NCBI RefSeq assembly: GCF_028867965.1
Contig: NZ_JAPQNT010000006.1
Location: forward strand, 1 to 64,000
Direction of reading: 5' to 3'
DNA length: 64,000 bases
From: Flavobacterium sp. SUN046
Lineage (GTDB): Bacteria > Bacteroidota > Bacteroidia > Flavobacteriales > Flavobacteriaceae
Shown: piece by piece, positions 15,744 through 24,494 of the stretch
Numbering within the stretch: position 1 is the stretch's first letter
Layout: every line of letters starts with the position of its first letter
Position numbers and translations under genes: made by a program
Notes under the pieces: model-generated
What the model was told of the DNA's origin: nothing
Database searches by the model: none
Seen by the model: only the letters and a program-made list of their open reading frames with translations

Positions 15744-17372
15744 TTAAACTTGAATCACACCTAAATTAAATTTCTTTTCTATTGGCGAGTGATTGGCTGC
15801 TTCAATTCCCATAGAAATCCATGTTCGAGTTTCTAGTGGATCAATTATAGCATCGGTCCACAATCTAGACGCTGCATAATAAGGTGAAACTTGTTCATCA
15901 TATTTAGCTTTAATTTTATCAAATAATTCCTTTTCTTTTATTTCATCAATAATTTCTCCTTTAGCTTTTAAAGATGAAGCTTCTATTTGCGCTAGTACTT
16001 TGGCAGCTTGAGTTCCGCCCATTACAGCTAATTCAGCACTTGGCCAAGCAAAGATTAATCGTGGATCGTAAGCCTTTCCGCACATAGCATAATTTCCTGC
16101 ACCATAAGAATTTCCTACAATTACAGTAAACTTTGGAACAACCGAATTGGCAACCGCGTTTACCATTTTGGCACCATCTTTAATGATTCCGCCATGTTCT
16201 GATTTTGAACCAACCATAAATCCGGTTACATCTTGAACAAATACTAATGGAATTTTCTTTTGATTACAATTTGCAATAAATCGGGTAGCTTTATCGGCAG
16301 AATCGGAATAAATTACGCCACCAAATTGTATTTCACCTTTTTTAGTTTTGGAAACAATTCGTTGATTGGCTACAATTCCGACAGCCCAACCATCAATTCG
16401 AGCATAACAGGTTATTATTGATTTTCCGTAATCTTCTTTGTACATATCCATTTCTGAATTATCAACCAATCGTTTGATAACTTCCATCATATCATATTGT
16501 TCGGTTCTAGCTTTAGGAATAATTCCGTAAATATCATTTTCGTCTAATGCTGGTTTTTGTGATTTTTCTCGGTTAAACCCAGCTTTATCATAATCACCAA
16601 TTTTTCCGACGATACTTTTAATTCGGTCTAATGCATCTTTATCATCTTTTGCTTTATAATCGGTTACTCCCGAAATTTCGCAATGTGTTGTTGCTCCGCC
16701 AAGAGTTTCATTATCAATATTTTCACCAATTGCCGCTTTTACCAAATAGCTTCCAGCAAGAAATATACTTCCGGTTTTATCAACTATCATTGCTTCATCA
16801 CTCATTATTGGAAGATAAGCACCACCTGCAACACAACTACCCATTACGGCAGCAATTTGTGTAATTCCCATGCTACTCATTGTAGCGTTGTTTCTAAAAA
16901 TGCGTCCGAAGTGTTCTTTATCTGGAAAAATTTCGTCTTGCATTGGCAAATAAACTCCAGCAGAATCAACTAAATATATTATTGGTAGCCGATTTTCCAT
17001 AGCAATTTCTTGTGCGCGAAGGTTCTTTTTACCTGTTATGGGAAACCATGCACCAGCTTTTACTGTTGCATCATTAGCAACAACAATACATTGTTTACCT
17101 TTGATATAACCTATTTTTACTACAACACCGCCAGAAGGACAACCACCATGTTCAGCATACATTCCGTCACCAACAAAAGCTCCAATTTCTATACTTTTTG
17201 CCTTTTCATCTAACAGATAGTCAATACGTTCACGTGCAGTCATCTTACCTTCTGAATGCAATTTTTCGATTCTTTTTTCGCCACCGCCAAGTTTAACTTT
17301 AGCAAATCGCTGTTTTAAATTAGATAGTAAAAGTTTGTTGTGATCTTCGTTTTTATTGAAGTTTAAATCCAT
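15744..17372 (-). CDS. Biotin-dependent acyl-CoA carboxylase, carboxyltransferase (beta) subunit
   Basis: 542 aa from the ATG at 17372 (MDLNFNKNEDHNK); 16 further upstream codons are open but not homologous in pattern. Two crotonase-like halves: N-domain with YLVDSAGVYLPMQDEIFPDKEHFGRIFRN and GSCVAGGAYLP, C-domain with QDVTGFMVG, GNSYGAGNYAMCGKAY and AVMGGTQAAKVL. The pattern is closest to methylcrotonoyl-CoA carboxylase beta (leucine breakdown), though propionyl- or geranyl-CoA enzymes are possible. No biotin-carrying alpha subunit is adjacent, unlike most MCC operons, so the partner is elsewhere. Confidence 0.88.
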   Translation of the reverse strand: MDLNFNKNEDHNKLLLSNLKQRFAKVKLGGGEKRIEKLHSEGKMTARERIDYLLDEKAKSIEIGAFVGDGMYAEHGGCPSGGVVVKIGYIKGKQCIVVANDATVKAGAWFPITGKKNLRAQEIAMENRLPIIYLVDSAGVYLPMQDEIFPDKEHFGRIFRNNATMSSMGITQIAAVMGSCVAGGAYLPIMSDEAMIVDKTGSIFLAGSYLVKAAIGENIDNETLGGATTHCEISGVTDYKAKDDKDALDRIKSIVGKIGDYDKAGFNREKSQKPALDENDIYGIIPKARTEQYDMMEVIKRLVDNSEMDMYKEDYGKSIITCYARIDGWAVGIVANQRIVSKTKKGEIQFGGVIYSDSADKATRFIANCNQKKIPLVFVQDVTGFMVGSKSEHGGIIKDGAKMVNAVANSVVPKFTVIVGNSYGAGNYAMCGKAYDPRLIFAWPSAELAVMGGTQAAKVLAQIEASSLKAKGEIIDEIKEKELFDKIKAKYDEQVSPYYAASRLWTDAIIDPLETRTWISMGIEAANHSPIEKKFNLGVIQV

Positions 17373-17481
17373 GTTTAATAAGCTATTTTTTGTGTGGCTA
17401 ATGTACGAAAACGTTTTCAAAAAGAAAAAAACCTTTTTTATGATTTATAAATACTAGTTTTGTAGACGAATTTTTAAGAAC

Positions 17482-17515
17482 TTAATATTCTCTTAACATT
17501 ATATAGATACATTTG
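17482..17515 (+). promoter_or_regulatory. Phosphate-box-like direct repeat plus -7 element before the DUF47-Pit operon
   Basis: TTAATA (17482-17487) and TTAACA (17493-17498) are direct repeats with an 11-bp period, the arrangement of PhoP/PhoB binding sites (B. subtilis PhoP: TT-A/C-ACA units with 4-6 bp spacers). They cover the -33 region of a TACATTTG -7 element (17508-17515), as expected for an activator replacing the -33 contact. The position before phosphate transport genes supports the call. Confidence 0.55.
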
Positions 17516-17536
17516 CATCGTTAAAATTATTCAAAA

Positions 17537-18181
17537 ATGACATTAAATAGTATTTTCCAATTCTTAGTACCTAAAGATAAAAAGTTTTTTCCGCTTTTTG
17601 AGCAAGCATCTGCTAATTTAGTTGTTCTTGCAGAAACATTACATGAAGCAGTTAATGCTCCAAAAATTGAACGTGAGGATTATTTCAAAAAAATTGAAGA
17701 ATTAGAAGCAATTATTGAAGAGATAACACATAAAACTCATTTAGAATTAAGTAGAAATTTTATTACACCATTTGACAGAGAAGATATCCATTCATTAATT
17801 AAAGCGATTGATAATGTTGCCGATTATATGCATGGTGCAGCAAGTAAAATGAGATTGTATCAAGTGGAGAAAATTACAAAATCAATACGAAAATTAACCG
17901 AAATTAATCTTGAAGCTTGTCAGCTAATAAATGACGGAATTAAGCAGTTGAAAGATATGGATAATATCAAGTTAATTAAAGAAACGTGCAAAAAAATCAA
18001 TAAATTAGAGAGTAAAGCTGATGTTGTTTTTGATAAAGCTGTAGCAGATATTTTTGAAAATGAAACAGATGCTAAAAATATTATCAAATATAAAGAAGTG
18101 TTATCGGCATTAGAATCGGCTTCTGATAAATGTAAAAGTGTTGCTAATGTTATGGAACAAATTTCTGTAAAGCATTCTTAA
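17537..18181 (+). CDS. DUF47 (PhoU-like) accessory protein of the phosphate transporter
   Basis: 214 aa, all-helical. PhoU-like pattern with DIHSLIKAIDNVADYMHGAASKM near the middle (acidic metal-binding E/D-xxx-D signature of DUF47) and ESASDKCKSVANVMEQISVK at the end. Family members are encoded with Pit transporters and are thought to modulate their activity. The stop is 21 bases before the Pit gene; one operon. Confidence 0.92.
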   Translation: MTLNSIFQFLVPKDKKFFPLFEQASANLVVLAETLHEAVNAPKIEREDYFKKIEELEAIIEEITHKTHLELSRNFITPFDREDIHSLIKAIDNVADYMHGAASKMRLYQVEKITKSIRKLTEINLEACQLINDGIKQLKDMDNIKLIKETCKKINKLESKADVVFDKAVADIFENETDAKNIIKYKEVLSALESASDKCKSVANVMEQISVKHS

Positions 18182-18202
18182 ATTAAAGATTAAACATTAT
18201 TT

Positions 18203-19531
18203 ATGACTTTACTAATTGTTATAATTGTTCTTGCACTAATATTTGACTACATCAATGGTTTTCATGATGCAGCTAATGCAATTGCTACCATTGTTGCTAC
18301 CAAAGTATTGACACCTTTTCAAGCTGTAGTTTGGGCAGCTTTTTTTAATTTTTTAGCTTATTGGGTTTTTGGTTTTGGTGTTGCTAATACTGTTGCAAAA
18401 ACTGCCGATACGTCACAAATTGACTTAACAGTAATTTTATCAGGAGTAATTGCCGCGATAATTTGGAATTTAATCACTTGGTGGAAAGGAATTCCATCTT
18501 CATCATCGCACACATTAATTGGTGGTTTTGCAGGAGCAGCAATAGCTTTTGCATTCAATAAAAACGGATTTAGTGATTACATTACTAAAGATGATAATGG
18601 TAATGCAATATCTAAACATTGGTATAACGTTGTCAATTGGTATTCTTCTGGTAAAGATGGTGGATTGCCAAGTGGCGTTTTAATAATTATAGCATTTATA
18701 GTTTTAGCACCTTTATTAGGAATGATTATTTCCTATTTTATTTCATTGTGGTTGATGTATTCTTCTAAGAAAAATATTTATCCTAAACTATTTACAATAG
18801 TACTAATGCTTGCTGTCGGCTATTATTTTTCAACTGTTTTAGAGTATAACATTGATCCCGAAAAACAAAAAAGTACAAATAAATTTCTATCATTTCTTAT
18901 TTATCCCGATAATATTAAATGGTTTTTAGTAGCTATAATATTTTATAGCTTGGCACTATTCAACTTGGCATTTAGTTCGCTATCAACTGCTAGAGCTGAA
19001 AAAGTACTAAAGAAAATGCAATTATTATCATCAGCTTCTTTTAGTTTAGGGCACGGTGGTAATGATTCTCAAAAAGTAATGGGTATTATTGCAGCAGCAG
19101 TTACAGTTTATGTAAATCAAAAAGGAGTTTCGTCAGATTTACCAAATTGGTTGCATATAAATATTGACGAAAAAATTATGCCAGCTTGGATTCCTTTAGC
19201 TTGTTATTCTGCAATTGCAGCCGGAACTTTAAGTGGCGGTTGGAAAATTGTAAAAACAATGGGTTCTAAAATTACAAAGGTAACTGCGTTTGAAGGAGTT
19301 GTTGCTGAATCTGCTGGAGCATTAACTTTATTTATGACAGAACATTTTAAGATACCAGTATCAACTACACACACTATTACTGGGTCAATTATTGGAGTAG
19401 GAGTAACTAAAAGAGTTTCTGCCGTTCGTTGGGGTGTAACCGTAAAATTATTATGGGCTTGGATATTAACCATACCTGTATCTGCTGTAATTGCTGGGCT
19501 AACTTACTATATAATTAAGATTTTTATTTAA
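18203..19531 (+). CDS. PiT-family inorganic phosphate permease
   Basis: 442 aa, about ten membrane segments in the inner membrane. The two inverted PiT signatures are visible: GFHDAANAIATIVATKVLTPFQA near the N-terminus (residues about 19-41) and SLGHGGNDSQKVMGII in the second half (about 281-296). IPSSSSHTLIGG and VSTTHTITGSIIGVG are the matching substrate-path loops. Symports phosphate, as a metal-phosphate complex with protons in bacterial homologues. Second gene of the DUF47-pit operon, followed by a terminator at 19556. Confidence 0.96.
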   Translation: MTLLIVIIVLALIFDYINGFHDAANAIATIVATKVLTPFQAVVWAAFFNFLAYWVFGFGVANTVAKTADTSQIDLTVILSGVIAAIIWNLITWWKGIPSSSSHTLIGGFAGAAIAFAFNKNGFSDYITKDDNGNAISKHWYNVVNWYSSGKDGGLPSGVLIIIAFIVLAPLLGMIISYFISLWLMYSSKKNIYPKLFTIVLMLAVGYYFSTVLEYNIDPEKQKSTNKFLSFLIYPDNIKWFLVAIIFYSLALFNLAFSSLSTARAEKVLKKMQLLSSASFSLGHGGNDSQKVMGIIAAAVTVYVNQKGVSSDLPNWLHINIDEKIMPAWIPLACYSAIAAGTLSGGWKIVKTMGSKITKVTAFEGVVAESAGALTLFMTEHFKIPVSTTHTITGSIIGVGVTKRVSAVRWGVTVKLLWAWILTIPVSAVIAGLTYYIIKIFI

Positions 19532-19555
19532 TTTCTCACAAAATATTATTATTTG

Positions 19556-19587
19556 AAAAGGCTACTTTATACAAGTAGCTTTTTTTA
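19556..19587 (+). terminator. Rho-independent terminator after the Pit gene
   Basis: GCTACTT (19561-19567) pairs with AAGTAGC (19573-19579) around a 5-base loop, followed by T7. Confidence 0.8.
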
Positions 19588-19601
19588 TTGAAAGCAATTA
19601 T

Positions 19602-19699
19602 TTAACATTTGTTTATTTTCTTAACATTAAGTTAATAATATGAAAATGTAATGATAATTTAAAAGATAATGTTAAGAAAAGATTACCAATGTAGTTTTG
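19602..19699 (+). promoter_or_regulatory. Phosphate-box-like repeats and -7 element before the Oar-like TonB receptor
   Basis: TTAACA (19621-19626) and TTAATA (19632-19637) form an 11-bp-period direct repeat, with another TTAACA at 19602-19607. A third pair, TTAAGA (19672-19677) and TTACCA (19683-19688), lies just before a TAGTTTTG -7 element (19692-19699). The same TTAAYA units occur upstream of the DUF47-Pit operon, suggesting shared control by phosphate. Confidence 0.5.
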
Positions 19700-19721
19700 C
19701 AAAAAAATTAAAGTAAATTTT

Positions 19722-22700
19722 ATGTTAAGAATAAAATCTTTTTTTGCAATCTTAATGTTGTTGACTGTTGGAACAATTTCAGCTCAAATAACAACCTCAT
19801 CACTAACAGGAAAAGTTACTGATGGTTCTACAGTTATTGTTGATGCTACAATAACATTAGTTCACTTACCTACAAATTCGGTTTATGAAACTACTACTGA
19901 TAAACAAGGTAGATTTAGTTTAGATAATTTGAATGTTGGTGGTCCATACAAAATTGTTGTTAAGAGTATGGATATTCAAGAATACAGTAACTCACAAATT
20001 AATTTATCGCTTGGCGAAAATGATTTACAAACTATTAAAGTAAAAAGAAGTGAAAATACACTTCAAGAAGTTTCAGTTGTTGGAAAAAAGAATCCAACTA
20101 AATATGGTACTAATCTTACTCAAGCAGTTATTACAGGATTACCTAACATTAACAGAGGAATTCAAGATGTAACTAAATTGGTTCCACAAAGTGCTAATAA
20201 CTCATTTGCTGGAACAAACTTTAGATATAATAACGTTACAATTGATGGTTCAATCAACAATGATGCTATCGGATTTAGTCCATCTCAAGGTGGTCAATCA
20301 GGAACATCTGGTATGCCTGGTAGTAGCACTAGAACCAATTCAATTAGTTTAGATGCTATTCAAGACGTTCAAGTATATATTGCTCCTTATGATGTTAAGT
20401 TAGGAAACTTTCTTGGAGGTAGTGTTAATGCTGTAACAAGAAGTGGTACTAATAAAGTTTCAGGTTCTGCTTATGCTTATGGCAGAAATGCTGCAATAAC
20501 GGGTCCAAATAATGCAGGTGATGGGTCAAGAATGCCAAAAGCATTTGAAGATTACCAAGTTGGTTTTAGAGTAGGTTTACCAATAGTAAAAGACAAATTA
20601 TTTTATTTTACTAATGCAGAATATACTAAACGAACTGATCCTTTATTTTATAATGCTGGTGATGTTGATGCAAGCGGTAATGTAAGTTCTCTATTAGACA
20701 ATACAACTGCGCAAACTATTTCAAGTTTTGTTCAAACAAAATATGGTTATAATATAGGTACTTATAATGCTTATAACAATTATTCTGAAAGCAAGAAAAT
20801 TTTCAATAAGCTTGATTGGAAAATAAACAGCAAACACTCTTTATCTCTTAGAAATAATATTGTTTTTGCAGAAGCTTCTAATTTAGAAAGAGATGCAGCA
20901 AATTTTAGATTTTCAAGTATTGATTATATTCAAAAAAATAGAGCAATCAGTACCGTATTAGAATTTAAAAGTCACTTTAGTACAAGACTTTCTAACTCAT
21001 TTATATTTGGGTATTCTAGTATTAAAGATTATCGTGAACCAACTTCAGAAAACATTATGTTTCCTCAAGTTGAAATTGGTTACAATGGTGGTACTATTTT
21101 CTTAGGTAATGATAGAGAAGCTACTGTTTTTAATATGAAACAAAATACAACTGAAATTACAGATAACTTGACTTACAAAGTTGGTAACCACACGTTGCTA
21201 TTTGGAACTCACAATGAGTTGTATGATATTAATTATGGTTTTGTAAATGCACTTAACGGAAGAGTATCGTATAAATCATTAGCAGATTTTTATGCTTCAA
21301 CTCCAATTAGAGTTAGAGGTACATATTCATCTACCGGATCAACTAGAGATGATATTTTTAATAATCCTTATGCTAAATTCAAAGTGAATATGTATAGTGC
21401 TTATGTTCAAGATGAAATTAAAGTTGGTAACAAATTAAAATTAAGTCCCGGAATAAGAATTGATTATACCGATTTGCCTAACAAGCCAAATTTAAGTTCT
21501 CAAGTTCAAAACTCGCCTGCTGATCCTAATTATGGAACAACATACGAATACACACCATTAGCTCAAATCAAAAATAATTTCTTTACAACTGCAGCTATTT
21601 CACCAAGATTCGGATTCAATTATAATGTATTTGATGATAAGTCATTAGTTATTAGAGGTGGTTCTGGAGTTTTTACAGGTAGAATTCCTTTCGCTTGGAT
21701 AGGTTATGCTTACTACAATGACGGTGTTGGATATTACAGTTATGACAAAAATAATCTAACTGCTGCACAAGTTGCTGCTAATGGTGATCCTCTTACTCCT
21801 GGTGGATTAAATGGTTATCATGATGCAACTCCAAAAGTACAAGCCGATTTAATTGATAATAAATTTAAAATGCCGCAAATTTCAAGAAATTCATTGGCAG
21901 TTGATTATACTTACAAAGGTTATAAATTTACTTTTGAAGGAATTTATACCAAAGTAATTAGAGATTTGATGTTTCAACAAGTTAATAAAACAGATAATCC
22001 AACTTATTTTACTTATGATACTAATCATGAGATGCCAATTTATTCATCTAATATTAATCCAGCATTTTCTAACGCTTACATGTTATCTAATACAAAAAAA
22101 GGATACCGCTATAGTTTAACTGGAATGATTTCTAAAGTTTATGATTTTGGTTTCAACTTTATGGCAGCCTATACTTATGGGCATGCAGTTGATGTTACTA
22201 ATGGTATTCGTAACTCAATGGAAAGTAATTACCAAATGAACCAATCTTTAACGCCTAATAATCCTCAATTAGCGACTTCTAATTTTAATATTAAGCATAG
22301 AATTGTTTCTAATATTGGTTATGCAGTTAACCTATCAAAAGCTAATAAAATTTCAGCTAATGTATTTTTTAATGCACAATCTGGAAATCCATTTACATGG
22401 GGATTTGTTAATTCAACAATTGCAGGAACAGGTCAAGCTGCTGGTTTAGCTTATGTGTTTAAAGATGCTGCCGAAGCTGCTAAATATATTGGTGTGAGTG
22501 CAACTGGAGTTCCGTCGGCAACTGCTGGACAACAAGTTGCAGATTATGAAAACTTTATTAATAACAATGATTATTTAAAAAGTAGAAGAGGTCAATTTAC
22601 AGAAAGAAATGGTGATTTTACTCCATGGAACATCCAAACAGATATGAGAATAATGGACGAAATTAGCTTTAAGGCTAATAATGATAATGTGCATACTATT

Positions 22701-22946
22701 CAAATTTCAATTAGTATTATTAATGTTGGAAACATGATTAATAAAGATTGGGGTAGAAGTTATTTTGTACCAAATACTTACAATTCAACGGCAAGTGTTG
22801 GTTTAACTAAATCAGGTAATTTATCTGGAGGTCCAGCTTCTGGCGATCCAACATATACTTTTAAAACACCAACTTCAACACCTTATGTTGTTGATCAATT
22901 TGCATCAAGATTTCAAGCACAATTAGGATTAAGGTATTCATTTTAA
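19722..22946 (+). CDS. Oar-like TonB-dependent receptor, possibly phosphate-regulated
   Basis: 1074 aa. Signal peptide ending ISAQ, carboxypeptidase-regulatory-like domain (about 25-115: SLTGKVTDGSTVIVDATITLVHLPTNS), plug region (NRGIQDVTKLVPQSANNSFAGTNFRYNNVTIDG, then LGNFLGGSVNAVTRSGTNKVSGSAYAYGRN) and a large barrel ending FQAQLGLRYSF with a terminal Phe. This is the Oar group of outer membrane receptors. With phosphate-box-like repeats upstream and Pit immediately before it, a role in uptake of a phosphorus-containing polymer or ester is plausible inference. A small paralogue of its N-terminal domain follows 11 bases downstream. Confidence 0.92.
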   Translation: MLRIKSFFAILMLLTVGTISAQITTSSLTGKVTDGSTVIVDATITLVHLPTNSVYETTTDKQGRFSLDNLNVGGPYKIVVKSMDIQEYSNSQINLSLGENDLQTIKVKRSENTLQEVSVVGKKNPTKYGTNLTQAVITGLPNINRGIQDVTKLVPQSANNSFAGTNFRYNNVTIDGSINNDAIGFSPSQGGQSGTSGMPGSSTRTNSISLDAIQDVQVYIAPYDVKLGNFLGGSVNAVTRSGTNKVSGSAYAYGRNAAITGPNNAGDGSRMPKAFEDYQVGFRVGLPIVKDKLFYFTNAEYTKRTDPLFYNAGDVDASGNVSSLLDNTTAQTISSFVQTKYGYNIGTYNAYNNYSESKKIFNKLDWKINSKHSLSLRNNIVFAEASNLERDAANFRFSSIDYIQKNRAISTVLEFKSHFSTRLSNSFIFGYSSIKDYREPTSENIMFPQVEIGYNGGTIFLGNDREATVFNMKQNTTEITDNLTYKVGNHTLLFGTHNELYDINYGFVNALNGRVSYKSLADFYASTPIRVRGTYSSTGSTRDDIFNNPYAKFKVNMYSAYVQDEIKVGNKLKLSPGIRIDYTDLPNKPNLSSQVQNSPADPNYGTTYEYTPLAQIKNNFFTTAAISPRFGFNYNVFDDKSLVIRGGSGVFTGRIPFAWIGYAYYNDGVGYYSYDKNNLTAAQVAANGDPLTPGGLNGYHDATPKVQADLIDNKFKMPQISRNSLAVDYTYKGYKFTFEGIYTKVIRDLMFQQVNKTDNPTYFTYDTNHEMPIYSSNINPAFSNAYMLSNTKKGYRYSLTGMISKVYDFGFNFMAAYTYGHAVDVTNGIRNSMESNYQMNQSLTPNNPQLATSNFNIKHRIVSNIGYAVNLSKANKISANVFFNAQSGNPFTWGFVNSTIAGTGQAAGLAYVFKDAAEAAKYIGVSATGVPSATAGQQVADYENFINNNDYLKSRRGQFTERNGDFTPWNIQTDMRIMDEISFKANNDNVHTIQISISIINVGNMINKDWGRSYFVPNTYNSTASVGLTKSGNLSGGPASGDPTYTFKTPTSTPYVVDQFASRFQAQLGLRYSF

Positions 22947-22957
22947 TAAATTAAGTC

Positions 22958-23353
22958 ATGTCAAAAATTAAATATTTTTTTATAGTTGCATTATTTTTTA
23001 TTATTGGAAATGTTTCTGCACAAATTACTTCTTCAACATTAAACGGAAAAGTTACAGATGGTGAAGCTCCAATAGTAAACGCTACAGTAACCATTATTCA
23101 TCTGCCTACAAATGCGAGTTTTGAAGCAATTACTGATAAAAAAGGTAGATTTAGTTTGGATAATTTAGATGTTGGTGGCCCATATCAATTAATTATTAAA
23201 AGCACTGAAATTGAAATGTATTCTCGAAAAGGAATTCAACTGGTTTTAGGCGATAATGATATGACTAGAGATATAGTTGTAAATAAAAAAGAAAATAATC
23301 CTAATCAAGAGGTTTCAAACACCGATAAAAATACAACTGAAAAATCAAATTAG
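22958..23353 (+). CDS. Stand-alone carboxypeptidase-regulatory-like domain protein, paralogue of the preceding receptor's N-terminus
   Basis: 131 aa: a signal peptide (ending VSAQ) and one regulatory-like beta-sandwich, then a short polar tail; no plug or barrel. Residues 22-110 align almost without gaps to residues 22-110 of the upstream receptor (LNGKVTDGEAPIVNATVTI, ITDKKGRFSLDNLDVGGPY). The gene starts 11 bases after the receptor stop, so it is co-transcribed. It looks like a partial duplication that kept a reading frame. It could be a periplasmic competitor or partner of the receptor's N-terminal domain, or a decaying copy. Confidence 0.85.
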   Translation: MSKIKYFFIVALFFIIGNVSAQITSSTLNGKVTDGEAPIVNATVTIIHLPTNASFEAITDKKGRFSLDNLDVGGPYQLIIKSTEIEMYSRKGIQLVLGDNDMTRDIVVNKKENNPNQEVSNTDKNTTEKSN

Positions 23354-23374
23354 ATACTATTTTTATTTCATTTT

Positions 23375-23408
23375 AAAATCCGTTTCAAAATTAATTGAAA
23401 CGGATTTT
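23375..23408 (+). terminator. Rho-independent terminator
   Basis: Perfect 14-bp stem (AAAATCCGTTTCAA and complement), 6-base loop and a T-run; ends the TonB receptor operon. Confidence 0.88.
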
Positions 23409-23469
23409 TTCATTTATGATTTTTTAACAATTGTTTTTGTTTTCTTTTCCTAAATTTACAATAAAAAAA

Positions 23470-24240
23470 ATGAAAACAAAATTTACGTTAGTTTTAGTTA
23501 TGTTGGCAATTATTCCAACTTATGTTTCAGCACAACTTATATCTGTTGATTATAGTGATGGAACTCAAAAATTAAGTGGGTTTTTCTCGAAACCAAAAAA
23601 AGAATTAAAAAATAAACCAGGAATTTTAATTCTTCCAGCTTGGATGGGTATTGATGACCATGCCAAAGAAAGTGCTACCGATTTGTCTAAATTAGGTTAC
23701 AACACTTTTGTAGCCGATATTTATGGCGTTGGGAATAAACCAACTAATTTTCAAGAAGCTGGACAAAAAGCTGGTTATTACAAAAAGAATATTCAAGAAT
23801 ATCAAAAAAGAATTCAATTAGCATTAGATGAATTAGTAAAACAAGGCGCAAACCCTGACGAAATTGTAGTTATGGGATATTGTTTTGGCGGAACCGGAGC
23901 TATTGAAGCAGCAAGAAGCAATATGAAAGTTAAAGGAATTGTTTCGTTTCATGGCGGTTTAGGTCATGACGAAGCTCGAACTATTGAGCCAATTTCTGCA
24001 AGAGTTTTGGTTTTACACGGTGCAGATGATCCGTATGAGTCTGAAGCTGAAATTAAAGCTTTTCAAAATGAAATGCGTACTGCTAAAGCCGATTGGGAAA
24101 TGGTATACTATGCTAACGCTGTGCATTCGTTCACTGATAAAAATGCAGGAACAGACAATAGCAAAGGAGCAGCATATAATGAAAAGGCTTACAAGCGATC
24201 TTGGAAAGCATTACTTCAATTTTTGAAAGAAGTATTATAG
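23470..24240 (+). CDS. Exported dienelactone hydrolase-family protein
   Basis: 256 aa from the ATG at 23470, which begins a signal peptide (MKTKFTLVLVMLAIIPTYVSAQ); 13 upstream codons are open but would bury it. Alpha/beta hydrolase fold with the family's Cys nucleophile in GYCFGG (Cys138), Asp in LHGADDPYE and His in AVHSF. Dienelactone hydrolases open lactones in chlorocatechol breakdown, but exported Bacteroidetes members have unknown substrates. Monocistronic, with a terminator at 24265. Confidence 0.88.
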   Translation: MKTKFTLVLVMLAIIPTYVSAQLISVDYSDGTQKLSGFFSKPKKELKNKPGILILPAWMGIDDHAKESATDLSKLGYNTFVADIYGVGNKPTNFQEAGQKAGYYKKNIQEYQKRIQLALDELVKQGANPDEIVVMGYCFGGTGAIEAARSNMKVKGIVSFHGGLGHDEARTIEPISARVLVLHGADDPYESEAEIKAFQNEMRTAKADWEMVYYANAVHSFTDKNAGTDNSKGAAYNEKAYKRSWKALLQFLKEVL

Positions 24241-24264
24241 TTTTCTTATTTTTGTAGAGCAAAT

Positions 24265-24308
24265 AAAAAGTCCTTAAATAGAAATTATATTCTGTTTAAG
24301 GACTTTTT
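24265..24308. terminator. Terminator-like hairpin between the hydrolase gene and the candidate sRNA
   Basis: Perfect 14-bp stem (AAAAAGTCCTTAAA and complement) with a 16-base loop, U-runs on both strands. Confidence 0.8.
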
Positions 24309-24313
24309 TAAAA

Positions 24314-24378
24314 ATACAAAAGCCGACCTGGAGCGGACGGCTATTGTGGTGAGGTGTAACTTCCTTTCGGAATCCTCG
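24314..24378 (-). ncRNA. Candidate small RNA (about 65 nt), unassigned
   Basis: On the minus strand a TATATTTG -7 element (24382-24389) is followed by a GC-rich island in an AT-rich gap. The first hairpin (24377 to 24351) has GAGG/CCTC ends and an inner TTCC-GAAA-GGAA stem with a GNRA loop. The second, AGCCG...CGGCT (24342 to 24321), is followed by TTTT and a further T-run, so it can serve as terminator. There is no open frame and the nearest minus-strand gene downstream is far away. I compared it with SRP, 6S and tmRNA from memory and it matches none. Confidence 0.5.
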
Positions 24379-24494
24379 ATGCAAATATAGCTTTTTAAAA
24401 TCGAATATTAATTATAGAATTGCATATAAATTTTTAAAATATTAAATGAAAAATTTAATAGCATTTAAAACTTTAATACTGTGTGAATTAGATT

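Noticed and set aside
16631..17213. Three plus-strand ORFs (67-96 aa)
   Set aside because: They are antisense to the strongly conserved carboxyltransferase gene and have no homology-like pattern.
24314..24378. Signal recognition particle RNA
   Set aside because: The GGAA-type hairpin hinted at it, but the conserved AGCAGCC side of the SRP domain IV loop is absent.
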